DNA from: an uncultured Prevotellamassilia sp.
Lineage (GTDB): Bacteria > Bacteroidota > Bacteroidia > Bacteroidales > Bacteroidaceae
Assembly (NCBI GenBank): GCA_934255485.1
Contig: CAKQOG010000003.1
Span: forward strand, 1 to 64,000
Direction of reading: 5' to 3'
DNA: 64,000 bases
In this document: in pieces, positions 33,349-42,743 of the stretch
How positions within the stretch are numbered: position 1 is the stretch's first letter
Layout: each line of letters starts with the position of its first letter
The notes under the pieces: model-generated
The model's database searches: none
What the model saw: the letters and a program-made list of their open reading frames with translations, nothing else
What the model was told of the DNA's origin: nothing
Position numbers and translations under genes: made by a program

Positions 33349-35706
33349 TTACTTGATAACCTTCTTGCCATTAACGATGTAAACACCCTTAGAGAGGCCA
33401 TTAAGGTCGTTGCTCATGCGAATACCTTGCAAGTTGTAGATGCTTGTTGCAGTAGCGTTAGTAGCGTTTGCATGGTTAATGCCAGTGGTAGTACCTTCAA
33501 TGCTAATGTTGAATGTCTTGGGTGCAGAAGCAGTGTTAGGCATTTCGATATAGGTGCGGAATGGGTTTACTGTGCCAGTGTTAGCCTTAACAAACTTACC
33601 ATTTGCATAGCCATATACGTTTTCAACTTTCTTGGTTGTGTACGAACCAATGTGTTTAACACCATCTACTGTAGTAGTGAGGTCTGCGTCATTGGTGGCT
33701 TCTACAGTTACATTGCTGAATGTAGAAAGCACGTTCTCATCGTTTGTAATGATGACGTAAGGCTTGTTTGCTTCAGTGCGAGTAACGGGCTTAAACACGA
33801 GTGTATTGCCATTTACAGCGCTTAATTCGGCTACTGTGGTACCCTCAGGAACGTCGAATGCGAAGGGAAGGATGAATGAAGATACGTAGTCGTTAGTTGT
33901 AGTAAGAGTGCGGTCGTATGCTAATTCGTTAGCGGTGAAAGTTTGTGGAATGCCGAAGGGGGTTTTGCCATCAATAAGGTTGAGCGATTCCGCAGTACCA
34001 TTCTTAACGATGTTAGTACCAGTGAAGTCATTATCGCCTACGTAGAATATTGTGTTAGGCATAGCATCTGCCAAATCATTAAGCATTGTGGTTGTAACAG
34101 ATGCATTTGAAATGTTAATGCTTGTAGCTGCCTTTTCGTTTGCAAAACTATAAAGAACCATTACACTATTATCATCGATAGTGCCATTGTCAACAACAAG
34201 ATTTCCATCAGTAATGCTATAAGTAAATGGTTGCTTTACAACGCTCACATATATAGGCATGCCATTCCATGTGATTTGTAATTCAGCTGTAAGTTCCTTA
34301 TCACTATTTACCTCTGCGGCTAAAGTCATTGGCAAATTCTTCAATCCCATGTTTGCAGCCTCAGGGGTAGTAGTTTCTATATCGATATTTTTGCTACATT
34401 TAAGTGCGATGTTATCACCACTCCAAGAGATAGGTACGTTTTCTACATTTACATTACCTATTTCAATGCCCATAAATGAGAATCCCTTAAGGATAAAGTT
34501 TACTGTATTGTCAGCGTTTGCTGAGATTGTAACTTCATTGAAAGAGTAAGTAGGGTCAGCAGATTCGTCATTAAGTCTCACATCAATTTCATTGTTGTAT
34601 TTACCTGCAATATCTGTAGCGCTAGGAGGTGTAACAGCTGTTTCAAAGTTGATTTGATAATCCTGTGTTTCACCATTGTCAGCAGTAACGGTAACAACAA
34701 CGTTGTCTGCATTATATTTATAAGAAACGTTAGCGAAAGGACTTTTAGCTTTTGCCTCTACACATCCGCTACTGATAGATCCTGTTCCCTCGTAAGTGTA
34801 GACTTCGTCGTTCAGTACAATGTCAGAACCATTTACCTTAAGGCTACTTAATGTTTTGTAGTAAACAAATTCTACGTCATCTACATCAAGTTTGCTTTCG
34901 TTCTTAAGATTAGAACGTGTCCAATAGTCACCTGCAGAAAGAATAACATTCATTTTTGTAGGGATTTCTGTCTCGCTCTTATATTTGAAAGGTATCTCCA
35001 ATGTTTTCCAATCTGTAGCATCTGTATCAATAACTTTGTCTAATGATGCAACGAGATTGCCTTTAGATGAAATTTTGCTGTCTTTTTCAATGCCCATAAC
35101 AGCTCTGTCTACATCTTCCATGTTCTCCCATGCGGAAACTGCCCATTTGGGTTTAATTAATGAGCCAAAATTTTTAATCTTAGTAGGTATTTGAGATACA
35201 AAAGTTCCGTTCCACAAATAAGCAATAATGTGTGCTTTCTCGCTGCTAACAGCTTTATGGCGATATTTAAGACGGATAGCATCAGGTCTATTGCTAAATG
35301 CGGTAGAACCATAAGAACCACCATCACCCAACGCCATAGTCTTGTCTGATGTCATTGTGCCTGTTGCGAAGACCCAAGGTTTAGCCAAAGAAAGGAAACC
35401 TGGAGCTACGCTGGTAATTCCAAAAGCACCAACCTTTTGATTTTTCAATTCTACGTAGGTGTTGTCTCCATCTTTTTGTTGAATGCACATAGTGGAAGTT
35501 GAGGCTACGCCCAATTGAGCTACATTCGAACCACACCAATCTTCGGGTTCTACACCAGGACGTTGACGATCTTTGGGATTATCCGCAGGGTTATAAGAAA
35601 CGCCGCAAGAGTTTTTCCACTTATCAAATCCAATGTTTGGCAATTGTTGTGCCATAGCACTACCACAAGCGGTGGCCATAGCCAACATTAAAAGAGTTTT
35701 TTTCAT
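33349..35706 (-). CDS. Secreted PCMD/calycin-like protein with T9SS-type tail
   Basis: 785 residues. Signal peptide MKKTLLMLAMATACGSAMA is followed by a PCMD-like carbohydrate-associated domain (about 20-285), a short Ig-like link (295-355), a calycin-like domain (about 360-510, IAGKYNNEIDVRLNDESADP), a further beta region (510-740) and the tail GLSKGVYIVNGKKVIK. It is probably exported and surface-bound, perhaps binding a glycan; no catalytic residues are recognised. It is 96 bases downstream of a protein with the same domains in the reverse order. The small peptide at 33144 follows. Confidence 0.7.
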   Translation of the reverse strand: MKKTLLMLAMATACGSAMAQQLPNIGFDKWKNSCGVSYNPADNPKDRQRPGVEPEDWCGSNVAQLGVASTSTMCIQQKDGDNTYVELKNQKVGAFGITSVAPGFLSLAKPWVFATGTMTSDKTMALGDGGSYGSTAFSNRPDAIRLKYRHKAVSSEKAHIIAYLWNGTFVSQIPTKIKNFGSLIKPKWAVSAWENMEDVDRAVMGIEKDSKISSKGNLVASLDKVIDTDATDWKTLEIPFKYKSETEIPTKMNVILSAGDYWTRSNLKNESKLDVDDVEFVYYKTLSSLKVNGSDIVLNDEVYTYEGTGSISSGCVEAKAKSPFANVSYKYNADNVVVTVTADNGETQDYQINFETAVTPPSATDIAGKYNNEIDVRLNDESADPTYSFNEVTISANADNTVNFILKGFSFMGIEIGNVNVENVPISWSGDNIALKCSKNIDIETTTPEAANMGLKNLPMTLAAEVNSDKELTAELQITWNGMPIYVSVVKQPFTYSITDGNLVVDNGTIDDNSVMVLYSFANEKAATSINISNASVTTTMLNDLADAMPNTIFYVGDNDFTGTNIVKNGTAESLNLIDGKTPFGIPQTFTANELAYDRTLTTTNDYVSSFILPFAFDVPEGTTVAELSAVNGNTLVFKPVTRTEANKPYVIITNDENVLSTFSNVTVEATNDADLTTTVDGVKHIGSYTTKKVENVYGYANGKFVKANTGTVNPFRTYIEMPNTASAPKTFNISIEGTTTGINHANATNATATSIYNLQGIRMSNDLNGLSKGVYIVNGKKVIK

Positions 35707-35802
35707 TCTTGTTGTGTGTTAAAGAGCAAAGCCGTATGGAAATGTTTAGCTCCATAACGGCTTTGCTGTTTATTTGATGTTTTATTTGTAGCTTTAAGAT
35801 GT

Positions 35803-37542
35803 TTACTTCACCACCTTCTTGCCATTCACGATGTTTACGCCCTTAGTTGTAGTGTTTGCACGGCGACCATCGATGGTGTATATGCGTTCTGCTTTGTTGT
35901 TATCGCTTGCTACCACGCTGTTTACAGCAGAAGGGATAGTGCTGAACTGAATGGTGTAAGTAGTAACTGCAGTTGGTTCGAACTTGATGTTCTGCGACTC
36001 AACACAGATGGTAAGTACACCTGTAGCTTGGTCGAACGATTGTGAAATAGTAGCACCTTCGCCCACCTTGGTGAATGCCAACTTGTTAGGCTCATACGAG
36101 ATGTCTGAAAGCGTAGCTACGTTGTCGGCAGAGAAGGTAACGGGCTTACCATCGTAAGTAACATCCTTCAATGCGTGGTAGTAAACCAATTCAACATTGT
36201 CGATGGTCAAAGTATTGCCTGCACCCACTTTGCTACGTTTGCCAAAGTAGTCGCTTGCAGAGAACACAATGTTAAGAGAGTCGGGTTGGATGTCGGTGCC
36301 AGCATATTTGCCATAGTCAAGTGCTATGGTCATCTCGGTCATTTCCTTTGTTTCGCCACTGATGCTCTTTACTACTTGAGCAATGCAAGCTGCATCGTCG
36401 CTATGAGTGGTAGCACCACCAGTAGTGGTAGAAAGGCCTAAGATGTTGCGGTCGCGACCATACATAGTTGCAGTTGTAGTTGTGCTGAATCCTGTGTTTC
36501 CGGGAACCTTCTCTTGTTTGTACTCACCCTTCCAAAGGTATGCTACAACAGTTGCAGGCTCTTTGTCGTTGAGTGCAGAAGCATTGTAACTCTCTTCAGT
36601 GTTGTCCTTTCCAAAGCTACGTGTGTATGAGAACTTAATTGCATCGGGTTTGCCTTTGAAAGCAATACCGCCAAAAGCACCACCATCAGCAGTCTCATCA
36701 AGGTTCATTGTATTGGCTGTAGCCCAACTTGTACCAAGCGTCATGTAGCCAGGTACAATTTGTGTGCTCATGAAGGGATTAGGCGTGTTGATAAGTTTTA
36801 CAGCATAGTCGGGATTGTCTTCGTCCTCGTTTGTTTGCACATGAGCCCCCACGCAAGTTGCACCAACACCGTTTATGCCGATTACGTGAGATATACACCA
36901 AGGTGAAGGAGTGATATAATCATCTATTTCCCACTTGGAACTCTCCCAATATTCATCGTTATCCTCAAGTGCAGACCAATCAAAGTAGCCGTTCTTGCTA
37001 TCCCAAGGTTTGCTTCGTGTCCAAAGGTCTTCGGTGTTGAAGTTGCCGTTTTCAAGAGTAAATGGACTTTGTAATTTACCTTTAAAGAGTACGTAAATAG
37101 GCATGCTCATGCTTTCGCTTTGAATCCACTTAACGGGGATATATGCCACGATGCTATCGCCTTTGATGTAGCTACGTTTATCGTCAAGACTTGCATCCGC
37201 TACGATTTCACCATTCAAGAAGTTGAAGCGAACGTTTGGATTTGCACCAAAGCTATAGGTATTGTTGGTATAGTTGAGTGGAATGTTAGGCAAGAAGATG
37301 TCGCCTAATGACATACCAGCAAAAGCAAAGTTAGGTAGGCTAAAGTCCACTTCAGCCTCTTTATTGCTTTTATTAACTAATACAGAAGCATACATACGTG
37401 CATCGTCTGTATAAATCTCTTCACCAAGAGCCACATAAAGGTCGCCAGCGTATCTGCCAACCACATTCTCAGCATTTACTTGTGCCATCATAGGAGTGCA
37501 ACAAGCTGCAAGAGAAACACATGCAAGTAAAACTTGTTTCAT
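35803..37542 (-). CDS. Secreted calycin-like/PCMD protein with T9SS-type tail
   Basis: 579 residues. Signal peptide MKQVLLACVSLAACCTPMMA, then a calycin-like domain (about 22-165, VGRYAGDLYVALGEEIYTDD), then a PCMD-like domain (about 185-470), a link, and the tail ERIYTIDGRR and KGVNIVNGKKVVK. The domain order is opposite to that of the next gene downstream. Probably a surface protein of the same system as its neighbours; substrate unknown. It is 33 bases after the beta-barrel gene. Confidence 0.7.
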   Translation of the reverse strand: MKQVLLACVSLAACCTPMMAQVNAENVVGRYAGDLYVALGEEIYTDDARMYASVLVNKSNKEAEVDFSLPNFAFAGMSLGDIFLPNIPLNYTNNTYSFGANPNVRFNFLNGEIVADASLDDKRSYIKGDSIVAYIPVKWIQSESMSMPIYVLFKGKLQSPFTLENGNFNTEDLWTRSKPWDSKNGYFDWSALEDNDEYWESSKWEIDDYITPSPWCISHVIGINGVGATCVGAHVQTNEDEDNPDYAVKLINTPNPFMSTQIVPGYMTLGTSWATANTMNLDETADGGAFGGIAFKGKPDAIKFSYTRSFGKDNTEESYNASALNDKEPATVVAYLWKGEYKQEKVPGNTGFSTTTTATMYGRDRNILGLSTTTGGATTHSDDAACIAQVVKSISGETKEMTEMTIALDYGKYAGTDIQPDSLNIVFSASDYFGKRSKVGAGNTLTIDNVELVYYHALKDVTYDGKPVTFSADNVATLSDISYEPNKLAFTKVGEGATISQSFDQATGVLTICVESQNIKFEPTAVTTYTIQFSTIPSAVNSVVASDNNKAERIYTIDGRRANTTTKGVNIVNGKKVVK

Positions 37543-37575
37543 ATATAATTTAATTTGTTTAGTCTGTGTTTATGT

Positions 37576-38355
37576 TTAGAACAAGTAGTTAAAGCCTAAT
37601 GTACCATAGATAGGGTAGAGTGCAAAGGTCACGCTCTTAAAGTCGGATGGGAATATGCCATTCAGTCCCCAACTGAGGTTAGCTGACACTGAGAGGTGTT
37701 TGTAAGCTTTAAACTCACCACCTACTTGCAAGCCCCATGCAAAGTGACGTAGGTCGTTCGTAAAGTCGTAAGAGGCACTACTTACTTCGGCATATTGTCC
37801 TGTGGGGTCGCCATTGCGAATGTATCCATCATGTGCTTTTCCGCTAAAGTCGCCATTGATAAGGTAAGAGAAGTAAGGGCCAGCTTGAATTTGCCAACGG
37901 TCGTTGAAACTATAAGTGGCAAGCACCGGGAAGGTGAGATACTTGTTGTTTACCTCGGTTGTAACATCGCCCGTCCACGAGCCATTAACTATGCCCGAAC
38001 CATCATCATTTACAGCCTCCATGTGGTAGTTTTTAACCGTTGCATCGGTTTTCATACCCTTGTTTTCAAAGCGTATGCCAATCATTGTTCCCCAATGTTT
38101 GCCAAACTTGCGTTGCACTGCACCCTCGAGCTGAATGCAGAGTGTAGGGTTGTAGCTGTTGATACTGCGTATCTCGGCAGGCAGTGGTAGTGGCGAAGTT
38201 CCGCCTATGCTCACGCCAGCACCTATGCGCACGTGCCAACCTTTGAGGGCTGCCTTAATAAGGTTTATATCGGTTTCTTTAGCCTCTGCTATTCTTTGAG
38301 CATACATGTTGCCCATGCTTAATAAAAGCGCTATGATGAGGAGTGTTCTTTTCAT
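37576..38355 (-). CDS. Outer-membrane beta-barrel protein
   Basis: 259 residues. Signal peptide MKRTLLIIALLLSMGNMYA, then alternating strands (IQLEGAVQRKFGKHWG, RWQIQAGPYFSYLINGDF, SVSANLSWGLNGIF) and a C-terminal aromatic end LGFNYLF typical of barrels assembled by BamA. It resembles the porin-like/OmpX-type outer-membrane proteins of Bacteroidetes. It is 7 bases after the PCMD lipoprotein and probably shares its transcript and surface role. Confidence 0.75.
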   Translation of the reverse strand: MKRTLLIIALLLSMGNMYAQRIAEAKETDINLIKAALKGWHVRIGAGVSIGGTSPLPLPAEIRSINSYNPTLCIQLEGAVQRKFGKHWGTMIGIRFENKGMKTDATVKNYHMEAVNDDGSGIVNGSWTGDVTTEVNNKYLTFPVLATYSFNDRWQIQAGPYFSYLINGDFSGKAHDGYIRNGDPTGQYAEVSSASYDFTNDLRHFAWGLQVGGEFKAYKHLSVSANLSWGLNGIFPSDFKSVTFALYPIYGTLGFNYLF

Positions 38356-38362
38356 TTATGCT

Positions 38363-39574
38363 TTATTTTTCATTCACAAGTTTAATCTCGTCTACGTAGA
38401 GTGTAGAGTTCTTAGCGCCTTTAAAGTATGCACCTTGGCGGCTCGAAGTCATAACGACTGCTATGGCATAGCCATCGTCGGCAAGACGTTCAGCGCTAAA
38501 TTCCTTGCCGTTCATGGGCTTAAACTCCTCTGAGAAGAAGTTCCATTCAGCATCGTCAAGGTCTGAAAGATCGCCTTCAAACTCAATAGGCTTGTCGATG
38601 CGTGCCATCAAAACGATGCGGTCTGACGTAAGTACGTTGCTACCATCAAGAGCTTCAAATGCTTTTCCTTCAGCTCGTTCTGTCTTTGTAGCAATCTCGT
38701 AAACCACGGCATAAATGTCGGCAGAGTCGTGCATCTCGGGGTGCACTTTGTAGTTGCCATCAGTAAAGGTGTCACCTGCCTTATATTTGTAATAACCTTC
38801 AAGACGTACAGGTCTTTTTGTAACAATGGGTAACCCAAATTTTGTAGCCTTCAGTGCTTTGCTTGGACTAACAGCTGCTGCACTTGCATTAAACGTGCCA
38901 ATAAAAATGTTACCAGCTGCGATAGGCATCTTGGTAGCTTTCCATCCTGTTTCGCGTGTAGTGAGCTTTAGGCCTTTACCTTTCACACCATTTTCAATAG
39001 CAACGGTAGGATATTCGCTTGTGGGCGCATTGAATTTGGCAATAGCAAATCCACCATTGCCCGAAGCCCAATAGTAGCGTTCTGGGTTGCTTGGGTCGTT
39101 GGCATCGAGTTCAAACCACTCTTGATATTTACCCTTTGCGTCGAGTTTAAAGTTCTCAAACCCCATGAGCCATTCGTCGTATTCCATAGGAGGAAGTTCA
39201 AAGCTCACCTTGTAGTCTTTTGTCCAATTGCCGTCTTGTGAGTGAGTGGTATATGTTTGTGTCGAAGAAAAATCGCGTGTAATGCCATTGCTTGGAACCT
39301 CAACACCATCAACAATGGCAGTAATCCATGCACCTTCTGTAAGTGTAAATTTGGGGTTAAGGGCAGAGCGGTCAATGTCGCGGTTAGCAGTGGTAAATAC
39401 GATAGCATCGTTACCTATTACAGGGTCGCCCTTTAGTATGCTACGGTGTTCGTTAAGCCATGTGCTGTCTATGCCAGTGATATCACATTCGGCGTTAAGC
39501 GGTTCGTCTTGTATGCACGATTGCAGCGTAAAGAGCGCAACAATGGCTTGAGCTAACAGAAGTATGCGTTTCAT
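38363..39574 (-). CDS. PCMD-domain lipoprotein
   Basis: 403 residues from the ATG at 39574 (MKRILLLAQAIVALFTLQSC), the start that gives a lipoprotein signal with Cys at residue 20; the frame is open 33 codons further. An Ig-like N-terminal region (about 30-130) precedes a PCMD-like domain (about 135-400; WLMGFENFKLDAKGKYQEW, then YYWASGNGGFAI). It heads the leftward operon. The family is thought to bind or act on carbohydrate at the cell surface, but its activity is not established. Confidence 0.75.
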   Translation of the reverse strand: MKRILLLAQAIVALFTLQSCIQDEPLNAECDITGIDSTWLNEHRSILKGDPVIGNDAIVFTTANRDIDRSALNPKFTLTEGAWITAIVDGVEVPSNGITRDFSSTQTYTTHSQDGNWTKDYKVSFELPPMEYDEWLMGFENFKLDAKGKYQEWFELDANDPSNPERYYWASGNGGFAIAKFNAPTSEYPTVAIENGVKGKGLKLTTRETGWKATKMPIAAGNIFIGTFNASAAAVSPSKALKATKFGLPIVTKRPVRLEGYYKYKAGDTFTDGNYKVHPEMHDSADIYAVVYEIATKTERAEGKAFEALDGSNVLTSDRIVLMARIDKPIEFEGDLSDLDDAEWNFFSEEFKPMNGKEFSAERLADDGYAIAVVMTSSRQGAYFKGAKNSTLYVDEIKLVNEK

Positions 39575-39690
39575 TATTATGTAATGGATGTTTAAATGAA
39601 CTATAGGTATGTTAAGTATAGTGTGACTAAAAGTGTTGGTGTCGTACGTCTTAAAAATCGTATAAGGACACATTATCCCCCTTTCGTGTG

Positions 39691-39698
39691 CAAAGTTA
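39691..39698 (-). promoter_or_regulatory. -7 box for the surface-protein operon
   Basis: CAAAGTTA reads TAACTTTG leftward, about 117 bases before the lipoprotein start. A clear -33 box was not found. Confidence 0.4.
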
Positions 39699-39913
39699 CG
39701 AAAAATATTTTCAATGTCGTAGTTTTGTTGATTTTCAAGGCGGTTTATACCATTAAAAGCGGTAATACCGAAAAAATAGTAAAAAATATACTCGCTTTTA
39801 GTGGCTTTTTAAGGGTGTGCTTACATAAATTAAAAAGAAGAATGTAAGTGAATTTTCTATACATCTTCTTGTTTAAGGGTTTATGTATGTAGTGACTTTT
39901 CTATTTTGGGAAA

Positions 39914-40023
39914 GAGTTTTAGGAAAACATTTCTACTACTACTACGAAAACAAAAGTTTTAGGAAAGTAATCCTAAAACTTTTGAAAACTGACAAGTTTT
40001 AGGAAAGCATTTCTAAAACTTGT
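39914..40023. repeat. Cluster of AAGTTTTAGGAAA hairpins
   Basis: Three copies of GTTTTAGGAAA: one at about 39916, a perfect 13-bp stem AAAAGTTTTAGGA / TCCTAAAACTTTT at 39952-39983, and an ACAAGTTTTAG stem with one bulge at 39992-40023. They lie just after the last FKBP gene and can serve as its terminator. The rest of the stretch 39575-40045 holds only the operon -7 box. Confidence 0.7.
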
Positions 40024-40045
40024 ATGCTATAAGATAGATGTTTGC

Positions 40046-40963
40046 TTACTTCTTTTCAGCCTTGGCAGCTGGAGTCTTTACCTTAATGTTCTCTACTGTA
40101 AAGATAAGTGTAGAGTTGCCAGGGATAGAGGCACCTTGGCCGCGTTCGCCGTAGCCAAGTTCGGCAGGGATGAATAGTTTCCATACAGAGCCTTCGGGCA
40201 TCATAGTGAGAGCCTCGTGCCAACCTTTGATTACTTGGTCGGGGCGGAAAGTTGCGGGCTGATTGCGCTTGTATGAAGAGTCGAACACTGTGCCATCGAT
40301 GAGTGAGCCTTCGTAGTGTACTTCTACCTCGGTGCTATCGGTTGCGATAGGACCATTGCCTTTAGTGAGTATTTGATATTGTAATCCGCTTGGAAGGGTA
40401 ACAACGCCTTTAAGCTTCTTGTTGGCAGCAAGGAACTTTACGTTCTTGTCTTTATACACCTCTTGTTGGTACTTGAATTGGCCTTCAACTACCTTCATTG
40501 CACTGTCGCGAGTAAAAGTTTTTTCGTTGCCAAGTACCACGTTAGTAAGTGCACGTTCAAATTCTTTTTCGTCTACGTATGCAGAGTCTTTTTTGCCAGC
40601 AGCCTGTAGGTTGAACATAGGCAAGTTGCGTTTGTTGATGTCGGCTATCTTAAGTCCGGCTGCAAAGGCTTCGGCCTTTTTGCGTTCTGCATCGCTGATA
40701 TTGGCATTGAGACCGCGCATAGCTTCGTCGATATAAGCAGAGTCTACGCCCAACTGACCGATGAGATATTGTTTCAAACTTTCGCCTTGAGCCACACCAA
40801 GAGCGTAGCTAAATGTTTTTCCGTCTACGGGGCGGAGTGCGGGAATAAGTTTGGCAGCAGGCACAACCTTAGCGTTCTTCTTAGCTTTTTTGCCTTTTTG
40901 TGCCATAGCTCCAGTGCAGCAAAGAGCTGCAAGAGCAAGGGTAAATAATTGTTTTGCTTGCAT
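40046..40963 (-). CDS. Periplasmic FKBP-type prolyl isomerase
   Basis: 305 residues. Signal peptide MQAKQLFTLALAALCCTGAMA and a Lys-rich start are followed by a dimerising helical FKBP_N region (FSYALGVAQGESLKQYLI) and a C-terminal FKBP domain (about 185-295; VEVHYEGSLIDGTVFDSSYK, PAELGYGERG, STLIFTVENI). It catalyses prolyl cis-trans isomerisation as a folding helper in the periplasm. It is the last and longest of three FKBP genes in a row. Confidence 0.92.
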   Translation of the reverse strand: MQAKQLFTLALAALCCTGAMAQKGKKAKKNAKVVPAAKLIPALRPVDGKTFSYALGVAQGESLKQYLIGQLGVDSAYIDEAMRGLNANISDAERKKAEAFAAGLKIADINKRNLPMFNLQAAGKKDSAYVDEKEFERALTNVVLGNEKTFTRDSAMKVVEGQFKYQQEVYKDKNVKFLAANKKLKGVVTLPSGLQYQILTKGNGPIATDSTEVEVHYEGSLIDGTVFDSSYKRNQPATFRPDQVIKGWHEALTMMPEGSVWKLFIPAELGYGERGQGASIPGNSTLIFTVENIKVKTPAAKAEKK

Positions 40964-41048
40964 TTCTTAAATGTATGTAATAAGAGACATAGAGCTTACA
41001 AGACTTATCTCTTAGTCTCATAAGCCCTATGGTCTATGTTTTTTATGT

Positions 41049-41915
41049 TTATTTGGCAATGCTAACGAGTGTTACCTTGAACACAAGAGCTGCGTAGGGA
41101 GGAATAGGACCTGTGCCTTGCTCGCCATAAGCGAGGTTATAGGGCACATAGATTTCCCATGTTGAGCCAACTGCCATTTTGGGGATTGCGATGCTCCAGC
41201 CTTTTATAACGTTTTTAAGGCTAAAAGTAACAGTTCCACCAGGTTGGTTAGCAGAAGAGTCGAACACTTGACCATTGGTCAAACGGCCTTCGTACTTCAC
41301 GGTTACGCTGTCTGTAGCAGTGCAGTGTTCGGTGCTTTCGCTCTTGGTGAGCTCTTTACCATAAACGCCGCCACCTAAGGCTACAACGCCTGGTTGTTTG
41401 GCCATTTTTTCGATAAAGGCCTTGCTCTCGCCTTTCTTGTTTCCGAACATATAGTCCATGATACGCTTTTGTGCAGTTTCTTTGTCTACAAGCTGACCGC
41501 CAATCTTAAGGGTTGTTTTGTTTTTGGCCAAAGCTGTGAAACCAGCGATAAAGTTCTTTACACTAAGTTTCTTGGTGCTATCACCTTGGAACACTTGACG
41601 CTCAATCATAGGCAACTGGCTCTTCACCTGCATACCTGCTTGCAATCCGAGGTTGTAAGCCATCTTCTTTTTGTCTTCGGCAGACTTCATGCCGTCGATG
41701 TAGCCTTTTAAGAACTCGTCTACATAGGCAGAGTCGCTACCCGACTGTGTGAGCATGTTCTGAAAATCGCCTTCGCTGGCAGACATTGCCATACCCATTT
41801 CGTAGCTCAAGGTGTCGATGTCGGTCTTGAGGTTGGCCTTGGGTGAGCCATTGTTACAGCTGCTGAATACGGCTGTTGCAGCCACCATCATGGCTGCCAA
41901 GAAAATCTTTTTCAT
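41049..41915 (-). CDS. FKBP-type prolyl isomerase lipoprotein
   Basis: 288 residues. The lipoprotein signal MKKIFLAAMMVAATAVFSSC places the Cys at residue 20. The FKBP_N region (LSYEMGMAMSASEGDFQNML) and FKBP domain (about 180-285; VTVKYEGRLTNGQVFDSS, VPYNLAYGEQGTG, AALVFKVTLV) are complete. It should act on membrane-tethered folding in the periplasm. 27 bases separate it from the upstream FKBP gene and 85 from the downstream one. Confidence 0.92.
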   Translation of the reverse strand: MKKIFLAAMMVAATAVFSSCNNGSPKANLKTDIDTLSYEMGMAMSASEGDFQNMLTQSGSDSAYVDEFLKGYIDGMKSAEDKKKMAYNLGLQAGMQVKSQLPMIERQVFQGDSTKKLSVKNFIAGFTALAKNKTTLKIGGQLVDKETAQKRIMDYMFGNKKGESKAFIEKMAKQPGVVALGGGVYGKELTKSESTEHCTATDSVTVKYEGRLTNGQVFDSSANQPGGTVTFSLKNVIKGWSIAIPKMAVGSTWEIYVPYNLAYGEQGTGPIPPYAALVFKVTLVSIAK

Positions 41916-41942
41916 AACAAATGTATGATGCTGTTGGTTTGT

Positions 41943-42530
41943 TTATTTTTCAATGCTGATAAGTTCAACGTCGAACACAAGAGCTGCAAAAGGAGGAATG
42001 GCTTGGCCTGCGCCTCTCTCGCCGTATGCAAGGTTGTAAGGGATGAAGAAACGATATTTTGCACCCTCTTTCATGAGTTGTACACCCTCGGTCCAACCTG
42101 CAATTACACCATTCAATGGGAATACGGCAGGTTCGCCGCGACGATATGATGAGTCGAACACTTGACCATTAGTGAGTGTTCCCTCGTAGTGGCACTTCAC
42201 GCGGTCGGTAGCCTTAGGTTGTGCACCAGTACCTTCTTTGATTACGGTGTATTGCAATCCGCTTGGCAATACGGTAACACCCTCTTTCTTTGCATTCTCG
42301 GCCAAGAACTTTTCGCCTTCTTCGCGGATTTCGCGTCCGGCTTCTTCTTGCTGCTTTTGCAAGAATGTGTTTACTATTTGCTGCGCTTCGGCATCAGTAA
42401 GTTTGCAAGTTTCGTCAGCAGTTACAGCAGTGATAGCGTCTGCAAAGTCGGTGATGTTGAGGTCTTTTACTCCCATTGCTTTGAGGTTATGACCTATAAC
42501 CATGCCAAGAGCGTAACTAAGTTTTTCCAT
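41943..42530 (-). CDS. FKBP-type prolyl isomerase without signal peptide
   Basis: 195 residues, beginning directly with the FKBP_N helix MEKLSYALGMVIGHNLKAMG and no signal peptide, so it is likely cytoplasmic. The FKBP domain (about 95-195) has VKCHYEGTLTNGQVFDSSYR, IPYNLAYGERGAG and AALVFDVELISI. First gene of a three-gene FKBP run; a leftward -7 box (TATTTTTG) is at 42599-42606. Confidence 0.92.
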   Translation of the reverse strand: MEKLSYALGMVIGHNLKAMGVKDLNITDFADAITAVTADETCKLTDAEAQQIVNTFLQKQQEEAGREIREEGEKFLAENAKKEGVTVLPSGLQYTVIKEGTGAQPKATDRVKCHYEGTLTNGQVFDSSYRRGEPAVFPLNGVIAGWTEGVQLMKEGAKYRFFIPYNLAYGERGAGQAIPPFAALVFDVELISIEK

Positions 42531-42598
42531 AAATAGGTTTTGAATAATAATATGTTGAATGTTGTTATTGTTTATTCTCTTCTTTTATAATCAATGTG

Positions 42599-42606
42599 CA
42601 AAAATA
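42599..42606 (-). promoter_or_regulatory. -7 box for the FKBP operon
   Basis: CAAAAATA reads TATTTTTG leftward, 69 bases before the first FKBP start. The -33 region is not convincing. Confidence 0.35.
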
Positions 42607-42743
42607 CAATTAATTCCTTAGCTTTGCGCTTGTTGTGTGTTACTTTTTGTAACTTTGGATTAAAGAGGGGCACAATGTGGCTTAAAACATGCCAAAAGTG
42701 TGCCATAACCCATTTTTAGAAAACAAAAGAGGAGGAATATATA

